Positions 45,630 to 53,757 of a stretch of DNA of 64,000 nt are shown one piece after another. The stretch is taken from assembly GCA_945888325.1 (NCBI GenBank), contig CAMDAC010000002.1:62001-126000 (forward strand). The letters are read 5' to 3'. Every line of letters starts with the position of its first letter. The stretch's first letter is position 1. The stretch is from Candidatus Sulfopaludibacter sp. SbA3 (GTDB lineage Bacteria; Pseudomonadota; Alphaproteobacteria; Caulobacterales; Hyphomonadaceae). The notes below the pieces were generated by a model, which was given only the letters and a program-made list of their open reading frames with translations, made no database searches and was not told where the DNA came from. A program made the translations under genes and the position numbers.

Positions 45630-46502
45630 TCAGGCCACGTTGCGCAGCAGGCTTTGCGGCATCAGGCGCGCGGCCTGGCCGTGCACGATCTCGCGCAGCA
45701 TCGGGGCGCCGGCGCAGTCCGGGATCGAGTCCGAGGCGTCCGCGATGAGGCCCTTGAGGCGCGCGATGGCGCCGGCGACGCCGAAATTCTGGACCGCGTT
45801 CGGCCGCAGGTGCGAGGCATCCTGCCCGGCCGGCTTGCCGAGTTCTTCCTCGTCCAGCAGCACATCGCGCAGGTCGTCGGCGACCTGATAGGCCTCGCCG
45901 AGACGTTCGCCGAGCGCGCGCCAGGGCGCGGGATCGAGGCCCGCTGCCGCGGCGCCGGACATCGAGGCGGCGACGAAGAGTGCGCCGGTTTTAGCCTGGT
46001 GATAGGCGCTGAGATCGATGACGGGTTCGCTTTCCCAGGCCTGGCCCGCCACGATTCCGCGCGGGGTGCCGACGGCGTTGATCAAGATCGACATCAGCGG
46101 GGCGAGGGCTTCAGGCGAGGCGCGGCACTCGCGCAGCAGCGTATCAAAAGCCATGACGATCAGGGCGTCGCCCGCGAGGACGGCGATGGCTTCGCCGTAA
46201 GCGGCATGCACGGACGGCTTGCCCCGGCGGATCGCGGCGCCGTCAAAGGCGGGCAGATCATCATGGACAAGTGAGGCGCAATGCATCAGTTCGAGCGCTG
46301 CGCCGGCGCCGGACGCCGCTTCGATACCCCGGCCTTCGCCGCAGGCGGCCGCCACCGCGACGCAGAGCTTCGGCCGGACCCGGGCGCCGCCCGGAAAAAC
46401 GGAATGGCGCAGGGCGCGGCCCAGCAACGGGGGTGCGCCGGGACCCTCAGCGCTCGCAACGGAGCGCTCGAGTACGCGTTCGATCAAAGTGTCTACGTCC
46501 AT
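45630..46502 (-). CDS. crtE: Geranylgeranyl diphosphate synthase
   Basis: 290 aa polyprenyl synthase. First Asp-rich motif HDDLPAFDGAAIRRGKPS (DDxxxxD form), second motif QVADDLRDVLLDEEELGKPAGQD. Makes GGPP for both carotenoids and the BChl tail. First gene of the crtE-crtF-bchCXYZ-puf superoperon. Its promoter overlaps the array at 46516-46559, with TTGACA (46547-46542) and TAAGAT (46525-46520). Confidence 0.95.
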   Translation of the reverse strand: MDVDTLIERVLERSVASAEGPGAPPLLGRALRHSVFPGGARVRPKLCVAVAAACGEGRGIEAASGAGAALELMHCASLVHDDLPAFDGAAIRRGKPSVHAAYGEAIAVLAGDALIVMAFDTLLRECRASPEALAPLMSILINAVGTPRGIVAGQAWESEPVIDLSAYHQAKTGALFVAASMSGAAAAGLDPAPWRALGERLGEAYQVADDLRDVLLDEEELGKPAGQDASHLRPNAVQNFGVAGAIARLKGLIADASDSIPDCAGAPMLREIVHGQAARLMPQSLLRNVA

Positions 46503-46515
46503 GCGTCCTCCGATA

Positions 46516-46559
46516 TGTCATCTTATGTTGTCATTCTTGACTGTCAAACTGAATTGACG
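46516..46559. promoter_or_regulatory. crtE-crtC divergent control region with four phased half-sites
   Basis: Half-sites TGTCA (46516), TGTCA (46529), TGTCA (46542) and TGACG (46555) begin exactly 13 bp apart. Three are direct repeats and the last pair forms a TGT-N12-ACG palindrome. On the minus strand CGTCAA-N6-TTGACA gives the crtE -35; TAAGAT is 16 bp downstream. The crtC promoter on the plus strand is less clear. One array may serve both genes. Confidence 0.76.
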
Positions 46560-46584
46560 TTTTCTGTTTCAAGAGGGAATGCGG

Positions 46585-47550
46585 ATGGCCAATGCGAAAT
46601 TAGCGCCCGCGCCGCTGCCTCGCCTGTTCGACACGGCGACGCCGCCGGGCGGGTACACGTGGTGGTATGCCGACGGCCTGAGCCAGGACGGCAATTTTGG
46701 CTTCACCGTGATTGCCTTCATCGGCAGCGTGTTTTCGCCCTACTATGCCTGGTCCGGCCGGGGCGACCCGTACAATCACTGCGCAGTGAATGTCGCGCTG
46801 TATGGCCGGGACCGCAGCCGCTGGGCGATGACCGAGCGCGGGCGCGGTGATCTGCAGGCGGACGATTCCAGCCTGCGCATCGGGCCGTCCTCGCTGCACT
46901 GGGACGGGACGACGCTGACCATCGACATCGCCGAACGGGGCATGCCGGTGCCCCTGCCCGTGCGCGGGCAGATCCGGATCACGCCGCGCGCACTGAACAC
47001 CCATGTGTTCCAGCTGGACACGGCCGGCGCCCATTCCTGGCAACCGGTTGCGCCGTCTGCAGATGTGGAAGTTGACTTCAGCGCACCGGGTCTGCGCTGG
47101 CGCGGAGACGCCTACTTCGACACCAACCGCGGCCAGTCGCCGGTCGAGGACGCGTTCCGCTACTGGGACTGGTCGCGCGTGCAGTCTGCCGACGGGCGCA
47201 CGGCGATCCTCTACAATACGGTCGAGCGCAGCGGGACCGAGCGCGGCCTCGCGTTGATGTTTGCACCGGACGGCAGCTGGCAGACGTTCGATCCGCCGCC
47301 GAAGGCGCGGCTTGCCTCGACGCCGATTTTTCGGATCAAGCGGACGACGCGGGCGGGCAGCGGCACGCGCGTCCGCCTCGGGCGCACACTTGAGGACTCG
47401 CCGTTTTACAGCCGCTCGATCATCGAGAGCGACCTGCTCGGGGCGCGCGCGGCGGGTGTGCACGAGAGTTTTGACGGCGACCGGCTGGCGATGGGACTGG
47501 TCAAGCTGATGCTGCCTTTCCGCATGCCGCGGCGGCCCATCAACACCTAG
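46585..47550 (+). CDS. crtC: Carotenoid 1,2-hydratase
   Basis: 321 aa. Adds water to the end-group double bond of neurosporene or lycopene. Typical CrtC segments: GGYTWWYADGLSQDGNFG, SVFSPYYAWSGRGDPYNHCA, YFDTNRGQSPVEDAFRYWDW and YSRSIIESDLLG. ATG 46585 has AGAGGGA at good spacing; ATG 46579 is possible. Divergent from crtE over the operator array. crtD is not adjacent as in Rhodobacter but lies at 52256. Confidence 0.94.
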   Translation: MANAKLAPAPLPRLFDTATPPGGYTWWYADGLSQDGNFGFTVIAFIGSVFSPYYAWSGRGDPYNHCAVNVALYGRDRSRWAMTERGRGDLQADDSSLRIGPSSLHWDGTTLTIDIAERGMPVPLPVRGQIRITPRALNTHVFQLDTAGAHSWQPVAPSADVEVDFSAPGLRWRGDAYFDTNRGQSPVEDAFRYWDWSRVQSADGRTAILYNTVERSGTERGLALMFAPDGSWQTFDPPPKARLASTPIFRIKRTTRAGSGTRVRLGRTLEDSPFYSRSIIESDLLGARAAGVHESFDGDRLAMGLVKLMLPFRMPRRPINT

Positions 47551-47553
47551 GTG

Positions 47554-47703
47554 TCAGGCCTTGGTTTCCGCGGCTGCGGCGGCGGCGGCCTCTTCAGCCT
47601 CGCGTTTCTTGATGGTGCGGTTGGTGCTCCAGAGTTCCCAGAAGCCCCAGGCGAGCGCCGAGCCGCTGAAGATCACGAGTTCGAGCAGGAAGAGGCTGTG
47701 CAT
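47554..47703 (-). CDS. Small membrane protein downstream of crtB
   Basis: 49 aa. One transmembrane helix at the N-terminus (MHSLFLLELVIFSGSALAW) followed by GFWELWSTNRTIKKREAEE and an Ala-rich tail. It begins 3 bp after the crtB stop, so it is almost certainly translated from crtB mRNA. Small proteins of this form accompany crtB in other PGCs; function unknown. Perhaps a membrane anchor for the peripheral CrtB enzyme, which is speculation. Confidence 0.75.
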   Translation of the reverse strand: MHSLFLLELVIFSGSALAWGFWELWSTNRTIKKREAEEAAAAAAAETKA

Positions 47704-47706
47704 GGG

Positions 47707-48756
47707 TCAACCCTGTCCGGGATAGAGATCGCGTTGTTCCAGTCTCAGAAATAGATCGATCGCCCAGGGCGCCGAGCCTGCCTTTGGCACGTCCGCGAAA
47801 ACCGGCGGCGGCGCGGGCGCAGCCTCGACGGCGTCGATCAGGAATTGGCATTCGGGCGCGGGCGGCGCGTCCAGGTTGGCGGCGCCGGGGCGGCCCGGGA
47901 TGAAGGAGCCGGCGGCGAGCGCGATCTTGCGGCGTTTCGAGACGACGGCCCGCTGGGCGATGCTGTCGTGTCCGGCGCGGGCAATCTCGGCGCCGATTTC
48001 CGCATAGATCGCGGCGGCGGCGCGGATGGCGGGGCGGCAGGCCTCGGGCAGAAGGGCAATGCCGCTGATACCGGAGGCGTAGAGCGGGCGGGCGGCGTCC
48101 AGCATCCGCTCGGTGAGCAGGCGCACGCGGTCATCGGCTTCGCTGAGGGCGCCGAGGCCTTCTGCGGTGAGGCCCGCGTCGCGCAGCCATTCGGTGGGGA
48201 GGTAGCAGCGGCCGGCCCGCGCATCCTCGCCGATATCGCGCGCGATATTGGTGAGCTGCATCGCGAGGCCGAGATCGCAGGCGCGGGCGAGCGCCACCGG
48301 GCTGCGCACGCCCATCACCAGCGTCATCATCACGCCGACGGTGGCGGCAACGCGCGCGGCATAGGATTTCACGTCTCCCAGCGTCTCGAACCGGCGGCCC
48401 TGCGCGTCCCATTCGAAGCCTTCGACCAGCGCGGCGGGGACGGCGAAGGGAATGCCGTAAGCCTTCAGCACCCAGGCGAAGGCACGGTCCACACTTGCGG
48501 GATCGGGCTGGCCCGCATCGGCGAGTTTCAAGCGGCGGCTGACATCCTGCAGCGCGGCTTCGGGATGGGCGCCCTCGTCCACGGCGTCATCCGACACGCG
48601 GCAGAAAGCATAGAGGGCGTAGGCGGCGGCGCGAACATCGCGCGGCAGCAGAAGGGAGGCGGCGTGAAAACTCTTGGAGCCATCCCGGATGATGAGCCCG
48701 CAAGCGGCCAGATCAGAAGCCAGTTCAGCTGCGTTGTCGGTGCCTGAAACCCTCAT
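47707..48756 (-). CDS. crtB: Phytoene synthase
   Basis: 349 aa. Condenses two GGPP to phytoene. Asp-rich motifs: SDDAVDEG and NIARDIGEDARAGRCYLP, with the LPRDVRAAAYALYAFCRVSDD helix. ATG 48756 gives the family N-terminus; the open frame continues upstream without homology. Preceded by an operator-bearing promoter (48861-48901), leaving a leader of about 100 nt. Followed by a 49-aa membrane protein gene. Confidence 0.94.
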   Translation of the reverse strand: MRVSGTDNAAELASDLAACGLIIRDGSKSFHAASLLLPRDVRAAAYALYAFCRVSDDAVDEGAHPEAALQDVSRRLKLADAGQPDPASVDRAFAWVLKAYGIPFAVPAALVEGFEWDAQGRRFETLGDVKSYAARVAATVGVMMTLVMGVRSPVALARACDLGLAMQLTNIARDIGEDARAGRCYLPTEWLRDAGLTAEGLGALSEADDRVRLLTERMLDAARPLYASGISGIALLPEACRPAIRAAAAIYAEIGAEIARAGHDSIAQRAVVSKRRKIALAAGSFIPGRPGAANLDAPPAPECQFLIDAVEAAPAPPPVFADVPKAGSAPWAIDLFLRLEQRDLYPGQG

Positions 48757-48860
48757 CCAGAATTTCTCTTTCCCGCGGCACACAAAACGCCGTCCACAAC
48801 CAACTCTAGCGCCAATCGAACTGAATCCAAGCCATATGGCCAGCCCGAAAGAATTGGGGC

Positions 48861-48901
48861 ACACTATATTTTACACTTACTTGTGTCATCCCTGATGGAC
48901 G
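48861..48901 (-). promoter_or_regulatory. crtB promoter with three phased PpsR-type half-sites
   Basis: Half-sites TTACA (48871), TGTCA (48884) and GGACG (48897) are 13 bp apart. On the minus strand ATGACA (48889-48884) serves as -35 and TAGTGT (48866-48861) as -10, 17 bp apart; TAGTGT resembles TAGCGT at bchG. On the plus strand TATATT (48865-48870) could be a -10 for the ATP-grasp gene. Confidence 0.65.
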
Positions 48902-50121
48902 GCACGCTGCGGACGCAAGAGATGCCCAAGACGGTACTTCTCACACTTGGGCGATTGCCAAAGGCCCTCGAACTCGCCCGCGCCTTGCACCAGGCTGGTG
49001 CCCGCGTGATCGTGGCCGAACCCTTCGGATTGCATGTTTGCCGGGCCTCCCGCTCGGTGGCCAAATCGATCCGGGTGCCAGCGCCGAATACTGATCCGGC
49101 GGCCTACCTCGATGCCCTGGAGGCGATCGTCCGGCAGGAAGACGTCGATATCGTTGTCCCGGTTTCGGAAGAGGCCCTGCATGCCGCAAGCCTTGCCGGG
49201 CGTCTGCCCGCGCGATCCCGGCTTTATTGTCCGCCGCAGCAGAAGCTGGCACGCCTGCATGACAAGCTCGCTTTCAACCGCGCCGCAGACCTGATCGGCC
49301 TGACAGTTCCGGAAACCCATGAAGGCCACACGCCGGCCGCGCTCGCGCTCGCAGCGGCGCAGGACTACATCGTAAAGCCTGCGCATGGTTGTTCCGGCAT
49401 CGGCGTGGCCTTGCGGCGCAAGGGCGACCCGCTGACCCCGGCGGACCGCCAGCCGGGAATGCTTGTACAGGCACGATTGCCGGGCCGGCATGTCAGCTCG
49501 TTCAGCGTAGCCCGTGACGGAGAAGTCCTGGCCACCGCGCTCTACCAGGGCCGGATTTATTCGGGAACCGTATCGGTCTCGTTCGAGCGCGTCGATGATT
49601 GCCCTGCCGCAGCCAGCTGGATCCGCCGTTTTGTCGAAGCTGAAGCCTATACGGGTTTTATCTCGTTTGACTTCATCGAAGACGCTCAAGGTGTTCCGTG
49701 TGCCATCGAATGCAATCCGCGCCTGACAAGCGGCGTTCATTTCCTCGACCCAGACGGACTTGCCCAAGCGGTGCTGAACCTTCCCGAAGCGCGGCCGATC
49801 GCCATGCGGCCGGTCCGGGCTTTCCAGGAAGGACATACCGCCCTTCTCGAGGTTTATGGCGCCCTGTTCCGGCCCCGGGAGTTCTTCCGTAGACTGAGGG
49901 CCTTTCTGACCTCAGAGGATGTGCTTTTTCGGCTAAACGATCCCCTGCCCTTTTTCCTGTTCACGCCGATGTCCTGGCCCGTGTTGCGTCAGGCGATGTT
50001 CGAGAAGGTTTCTCTTGGCGAAGCCGCCACGCGCGACATCACCTGGGTGCCTTCCGAAGGCCGGCCCGGCGTCCCTTTCGACTCAGAGGTCAGACATGGC
50101 GCAGCCGTACCCGGCACATGA
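48895..50121 (+). CDS. ATP-grasp domain ligase-like protein
   Basis: 408 aa from ATG 48895; ATG 48922 and GTG 48883 are alternatives. N-terminal Rossmann-like preATP-grasp domain (KTVLLTLGRLPKALELARAL), then the ATP-grasp fold: Lys-containing strand AQDYIVKPAHGCSGIGVALR and metal-binding CAIECNPRLTSGVHFL (Glu/Asn). Such enzymes activate a carboxylate as acyl phosphate and join it to an amine or thiol. Substrate unknown. Placed between crtB and a P450, it may act on a carotenoid or a polar end group, which is inference. Its 3' end overlaps the convergent P450 gene by 32 bp. Confidence 0.8.
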   Translation: MDGTLRTQEMPKTVLLTLGRLPKALELARALHQAGARVIVAEPFGLHVCRASRSVAKSIRVPAPNTDPAAYLDALEAIVRQEDVDIVVPVSEEALHAASLAGRLPARSRLYCPPQQKLARLHDKLAFNRAADLIGLTVPETHEGHTPAALALAAAQDYIVKPAHGCSGIGVALRRKGDPLTPADRQPGMLVQARLPGRHVSSFSVARDGEVLATALYQGRIYSGTVSVSFERVDDCPAAASWIRRFVEAEAYTGFISFDFIEDAQGVPCAIECNPRLTSGVHFLDPDGLAQAVLNLPEARPIAMRPVRAFQEGHTALLEVYGALFRPREFFRRLRAFLTSEDVLFRLNDPLPFFLFTPMSWPVLRQAMFEKVSLGEAATRDITWVPSEGRPGVPFDSEVRHGAAVPGT

Positions 50122-51463
50122 TCTCACGGGCCGGCCGTGTCGTCAGGCGCGCAACCGGGCGCACGCCGCGGGCCTCGCTGACATCAAAGTCGAACCGGCG
50201 CGCAAGCCGCGCGAGAACAAGAATGCCTTCAGCTGTGGCGAAGCCGGCCCCGACGCAGGTATGCGGCCCGGCCCCGAACGGAATGAAGGCGCCGGGCGTC
50301 TGCGCCGCTTCGCCCTCGGGCAGGAAACGGTCCGGGTCAAACCTGTCGGGTTCCTGCCAGTAGGACTTGTGCCGGTGAAGGGTCCAGGGCGCGATCATCA
50401 CCAGGGCGCCCCGCCGCAGGGTCCGGCCGCCAATCCGGGCGGGCTTGAGCGCCACTCGCGGCATGAAGGTGATGGGCGGATAGAGGCGAAGGGTCTCGCG
50501 AAAAACAGCGCGCGCAAACGGCATGCGCCGGGTGTGTTCGAAACTCACCGGCCCGCCTTCGGCAACCGCATCGACCTCCGCCCGCAAGCGGGCGAGGATG
50601 TCGGGACGGCTGGCGAGCATGTAAACCGCCCAGGTGAGGGCGCTGGCGGTCGTCTCATGTCCGGCGAGAAAGAAGACGCCCAGCTGGTCGATAAGCTCAT
50701 CCCTCGAAAAGCCCTCGCCCGTGGAAGCATCCCGGGCGGCCATGACCGCGCCGGCAATATCATCCGTACCCGTATGTCCGTCGATCAGCGCGCCGAGATG
50801 CGACCGGATCCGGGCGCAGGCGGCAAGCACGCCGGGCTTTTGCGGAACGCGCGTCCAGGCCGGATCCGAAATCAACCGCGCAATCCGCACCTGCGCAACA
50901 TCACGTTCGAAGACAATGAAATCGTCGAACACATCCCGGGCGACACCAACATCCAGCGATACCGAAAAGACCGTCCGGCAGATGATATCGGCGGTCAGAT
51001 GGCTCATCGCCAGATCGAGCGACAGCGGCTCGCCGGAGGCCGCGAGTTGATCGAGGCGCGCTTCCTGATCGGCGACGGCCTCGCTCATGGCCTTGAAGGC
51101 AATCGACAAGCGCATGTGCGAGAAAGCCGGATCGATCATGGCGCGTTGCCGGCGCCAGGTCTCTCCGTCCGTCACGAAGATCGATTCACCGATCAGCGCC
51201 TCGAGCGCGCCGACCATCAGGTCACTCTTCGGAAAGATGCCGTCCTCGTCTTCGAGAATTTGCCGGACGACCGCCGGATCGTTGAACAGGATGATCGACC
51301 GGCGCGAATAGCCGAGCGCGCCCGCGGCGACGCGATAGGCCGAGGCCGGAAGCAACGCCAGGAGATTGCCCTCCCCCTGCCAGAGCGTGCGGGCCAGCGC
51401 GGCGACTGGCCAGAGAGGGCGAGGGCGCGGGGGATCAATCGCAGGGCCCTGCTTTTGCGCCAT
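50090..51463 (-). CDS. Cytochrome P450
   Basis: 457 aa. All P450 landmarks are present: I-helix FFLAGHETTASALTW, K-helix ExxR in FRETLRLYPP, the PERF-like region EPDRFDPDRFLPEGE, and haem loop FIPFGAGPHTCVGAGFA with the thiolate Cys. No signal peptide. Sequence style is class-E/CYP102- or CYP175-like. CYP175 enzymes hydroxylate beta-carotene, so a carotenoid substrate is plausible given crtB, crtC, crtD and crtI around it. It could replace the missing crtA (spheroidene monooxygenase). Redox partners are not adjacent. Confidence 0.9.
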   Translation of the reverse strand: MAQKQGPAIDPPRPRPLWPVAALARTLWQGEGNLLALLPASAYRVAAGALGYSRRSIILFNDPAVVRQILEDEDGIFPKSDLMVGALEALIGESIFVTDGETWRRQRAMIDPAFSHMRLSIAFKAMSEAVADQEARLDQLAASGEPLSLDLAMSHLTADIICRTVFSVSLDVGVARDVFDDFIVFERDVAQVRIARLISDPAWTRVPQKPGVLAACARIRSHLGALIDGHTGTDDIAGAVMAARDASTGEGFSRDELIDQLGVFFLAGHETTASALTWAVYMLASRPDILARLRAEVDAVAEGGPVSFEHTRRMPFARAVFRETLRLYPPITFMPRVALKPARIGGRTLRRGALVMIAPWTLHRHKSYWQEPDRFDPDRFLPEGEAAQTPGAFIPFGAGPHTCVGAGFATAEGILVLARLARRFDFDVSEARGVRPVARLTTRPAREIMCRVRLRHV

Positions 51464-51509
51464 TCACCATTGTCCTCTGCTGTTTCTCCTGCCACGGACT
51501 AGCATATTC

Positions 51510-52259
51510 ATGTCGATGCACCATGCCTTCGAATTGCTGATCGCCGCGCACATCACCACCGGTGCGCCCGGCCTTGCAGGCTTCTGGGTACCCATCGCCG
51601 CACGCAAGGGCAGCCGCCTTCACCGGCTGTCGGGCAAGGTATTCGTCGGGCTGATGCTGGCCACCGCCAGCTTCGCCGCGATGATGGCAACACTGACCCT
51701 ACTCGATCCGCTCGCAACCCATCCCAAACTTGCAGGGCACGAGATCTTTGGACACCCGGAGATCATCCGGGGCATCTTCGGCTGGATGATGCTGTTCCTG
51801 GCGATCCTGACGATCAACCTCGCCTGGTATGGCCGCGCCTGCATCCTGAACCGCGCCGATCACCCACGCCACCGGGCCCCGCTCAACATCGCCTTGCAGG
51901 TTGCGCTGACGGCCGCTGCCTTGAACTGCGCCGTGCAGGGTATCCTGATCGGCCAGTGGATGATGGTCGGCATTTCGGTCGTCGGATTTGCCACGGTTGG
52001 CACCAATCTCTGGTTCATGCTCCGCTCCCGGCCGCAGCCGCTCGAATGGCTGACCGAACATATCAAGGCGCTCGTGGGCACGGGCATATCTGTCTACACC
52101 GCCTTCCTCGCCTTCGGCGCGGTCCGCTACGTGCCGGAGCTTGCGCTGTCTCCGATACTCTGGAGCATTCCGCTGATCACGGGCGTGTCTCTCATTTTGT
52201 ATCATCAGCGCGCCGCGACTGCGCCGCTGCGCCGTGCGCGGACGAAGGCGGCCGCGTGA
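51510..52259 (+). CDS. DUF2306-like multi-spanning membrane protein
   Basis: 249 aa, about seven membrane helices. Conserved His-rich pattern of the DUF2306 type: LLIAAHITTGAPGLAGFWVP, then RLHRLSGKVFVGLM. It starts 46 bp from the divergent P450 and its stop overlaps the crtD start (GTGA), implying co-translation with crtD. Function unknown. The coupling suggests a membrane role in carotenoid modification or placement. Confidence 0.72.
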   Translation: MSMHHAFELLIAAHITTGAPGLAGFWVPIAARKGSRLHRLSGKVFVGLMLATASFAAMMATLTLLDPLATHPKLAGHEIFGHPEIIRGIFGWMMLFLAILTINLAWYGRACILNRADHPRHRAPLNIALQVALTAAALNCAVQGILIGQWMMVGISVVGFATVGTNLWFMLRSRPQPLEWLTEHIKALVGTGISVYTAFLAFGAVRYVPELALSPILWSIPLITGVSLILYHQRAATAPLRRARTKAAA

Positions 52260-53752
52260 CCTCCCGGGGAAGCGTCGTCGTGATCGGCGCGGGTGCCGGG
52301 GGCCTTGCGGCAGCGAGTGACCTCGCGCATGCCGGGCTCGACGTCACGGTGCTCGACAAGGCGGCCTGCGAAGGCGGCAAGATGCGGCAGGTCGAAGCTG
52401 GCGGAACCCTCATCGATGCCGGCCCGACGGTGTTCACGATGCGCTGGGTGTTCGAAGCGCTGTTCGAAACCGGGGGGCAGACTTTCGGCACGTCACTGGG
52501 ATTGACGCCCGCCTCGGTGCTCGCGCGCCACGCCTGGCGCGAGACCGGCGTGCTGGACCTGCATGCCGACATAGACGCATCAGCCGACGCGATCGGCGCC
52601 TTTGCAGGCCGCCGCGAGGGCGAGGCTTACCGGGGCTTCATTTCCGAGTGCCGCGACATTCACACGACCCTGAAGGACACCTTCATGGCGGCCCAGAAGC
52701 CGACCCCGGCCAGCCTGATGCTTAGGGTTGGAGACCTCGGCGCAATGTGGCGCACCCGGCCTTTCGATACCTACTGGTCGCGCCTGCGCCAACGGTTCAC
52801 GGATCCTCGCCTGCGCCAGCTTTTTGGCCGGTATTCAACCTATGTCGGCTCTTCCCCTTTCCGCGCGCCGGCCACCCTGATGCTGATCGCGCATGTCGAG
52901 CAGGACGGCGTCTGGCTTCTGGATGGCGGGATGCGCGCGCTGGCCGGAGCGGTGCGGCGTCTCGCCGAGGCAGGCGGCGCCAAATTCCGCTTTGGCGAAG
53001 AGGCCGAGCGCATCCTCGTCAGCCGGGGCGCGGTGTGCGGCGTGCGGCTCAAGTCCGGCGAGGAGATCCCCGCTGGCGCGGTGGTCTTCAACGGCGATGC
53101 GTCGGCGCTTTCGGCGGGCCTGCTCGGAGGTGATGTGCGCGGGTCAGTGCCCGGCGTGCCCCGCCGCGCGCGATCCCTGTCGGCGATCACCTGGTGTGTA
53201 GCGGCGCAGACCCGGGGCTTGCCGCTCGCTTATCACAATGTGTTCTTCTCGGACGACTACAAGGATGAGTTCGATTCGGTCTTCCGTGACCGGACGATCA
53301 CGCAGCGGCCAACGGTCTATATCTGCGCCCAGGATCGCCGCGGGGATGCGGTGCCGGACGGACCCGAGCGGCTGCTGCTGCTCATAAACGCGCCTCCCGA
53401 CGGGGACCTGGACCAATCGCCGATCCTTGATGCAGGCAGTTTCTCCAGCCGCGTGCTGGAACAGCTCGCCTCTTGCGGGCTTATCCTCGATGGCGGCCTG
53501 TCAGAGGGCGCCGCGACGACCCCGCAGGGTTTTGCAAATCTCTTTCCGGCTACCGGCGGCGCGCTGTATGGCCAGGCCAATCATGGCCCGATGGCGAGTT
53601 TTGCGCGGCCTGGAAGTGCTGCCCGCATTCCCGGCCTCTACCTCGCTGGCGGTTCAGCCCATCCGGGGCCGGGCGTGCCGATGGCGACGCTGTCCGGCCG
53701 CCTTGCTGCAGCCCGCATCCTGTCGGATCTCGGGCGCGGCAAGAGCCATTAG
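52256..53752 (+). CDS. crtD: Hydroxyneurosporene/methoxyneurosporene desaturase
   Basis: 498 aa, GTG start at 52256. CrtI-type FAD protein: dinucleotide motif VVIGAGAGGLAAASDLAHAGL (about 7-27), GGKMRQVEAGGTLIDAGPTVFTM and C-terminal LYLAGGSAHPGPGVPMATLSGRLAA. Introduces the C3,4 double bond after CrtC hydration. The MRWVFEALF region after DAGPTVFTM favours CrtD over CrtI. Converges on crtI with 5 bp between stops. Confidence 0.9.
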   Translation: MTSRGSVVVIGAGAGGLAAASDLAHAGLDVTVLDKAACEGGKMRQVEAGGTLIDAGPTVFTMRWVFEALFETGGQTFGTSLGLTPASVLARHAWRETGVLDLHADIDASADAIGAFAGRREGEAYRGFISECRDIHTTLKDTFMAAQKPTPASLMLRVGDLGAMWRTRPFDTYWSRLRQRFTDPRLRQLFGRYSTYVGSSPFRAPATLMLIAHVEQDGVWLLDGGMRALAGAVRRLAEAGGAKFRFGEEAERILVSRGAVCGVRLKSGEEIPAGAVVFNGDASALSAGLLGGDVRGSVPGVPRRARSLSAITWCVAAQTRGLPLAYHNVFFSDDYKDEFDSVFRDRTITQRPTVYICAQDRRGDAVPDGPERLLLLINAPPDGDLDQSPILDAGSFSSRVLEQLASCGLILDGGLSEGAATTPQGFANLFPATGGALYGQANHGPMASFARPGSAARIPGLYLAGGSAHPGPGVPMATLSGRLAAARILSDLGRGKSH

Positions 53753-53757
53753 CAATC

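Noticed and set aside
44445-46274. Long plus-strand frame opposite crtF and crtE
   Set aside because: Antisense shadow; starts inside the bchC operator region and has no domain.
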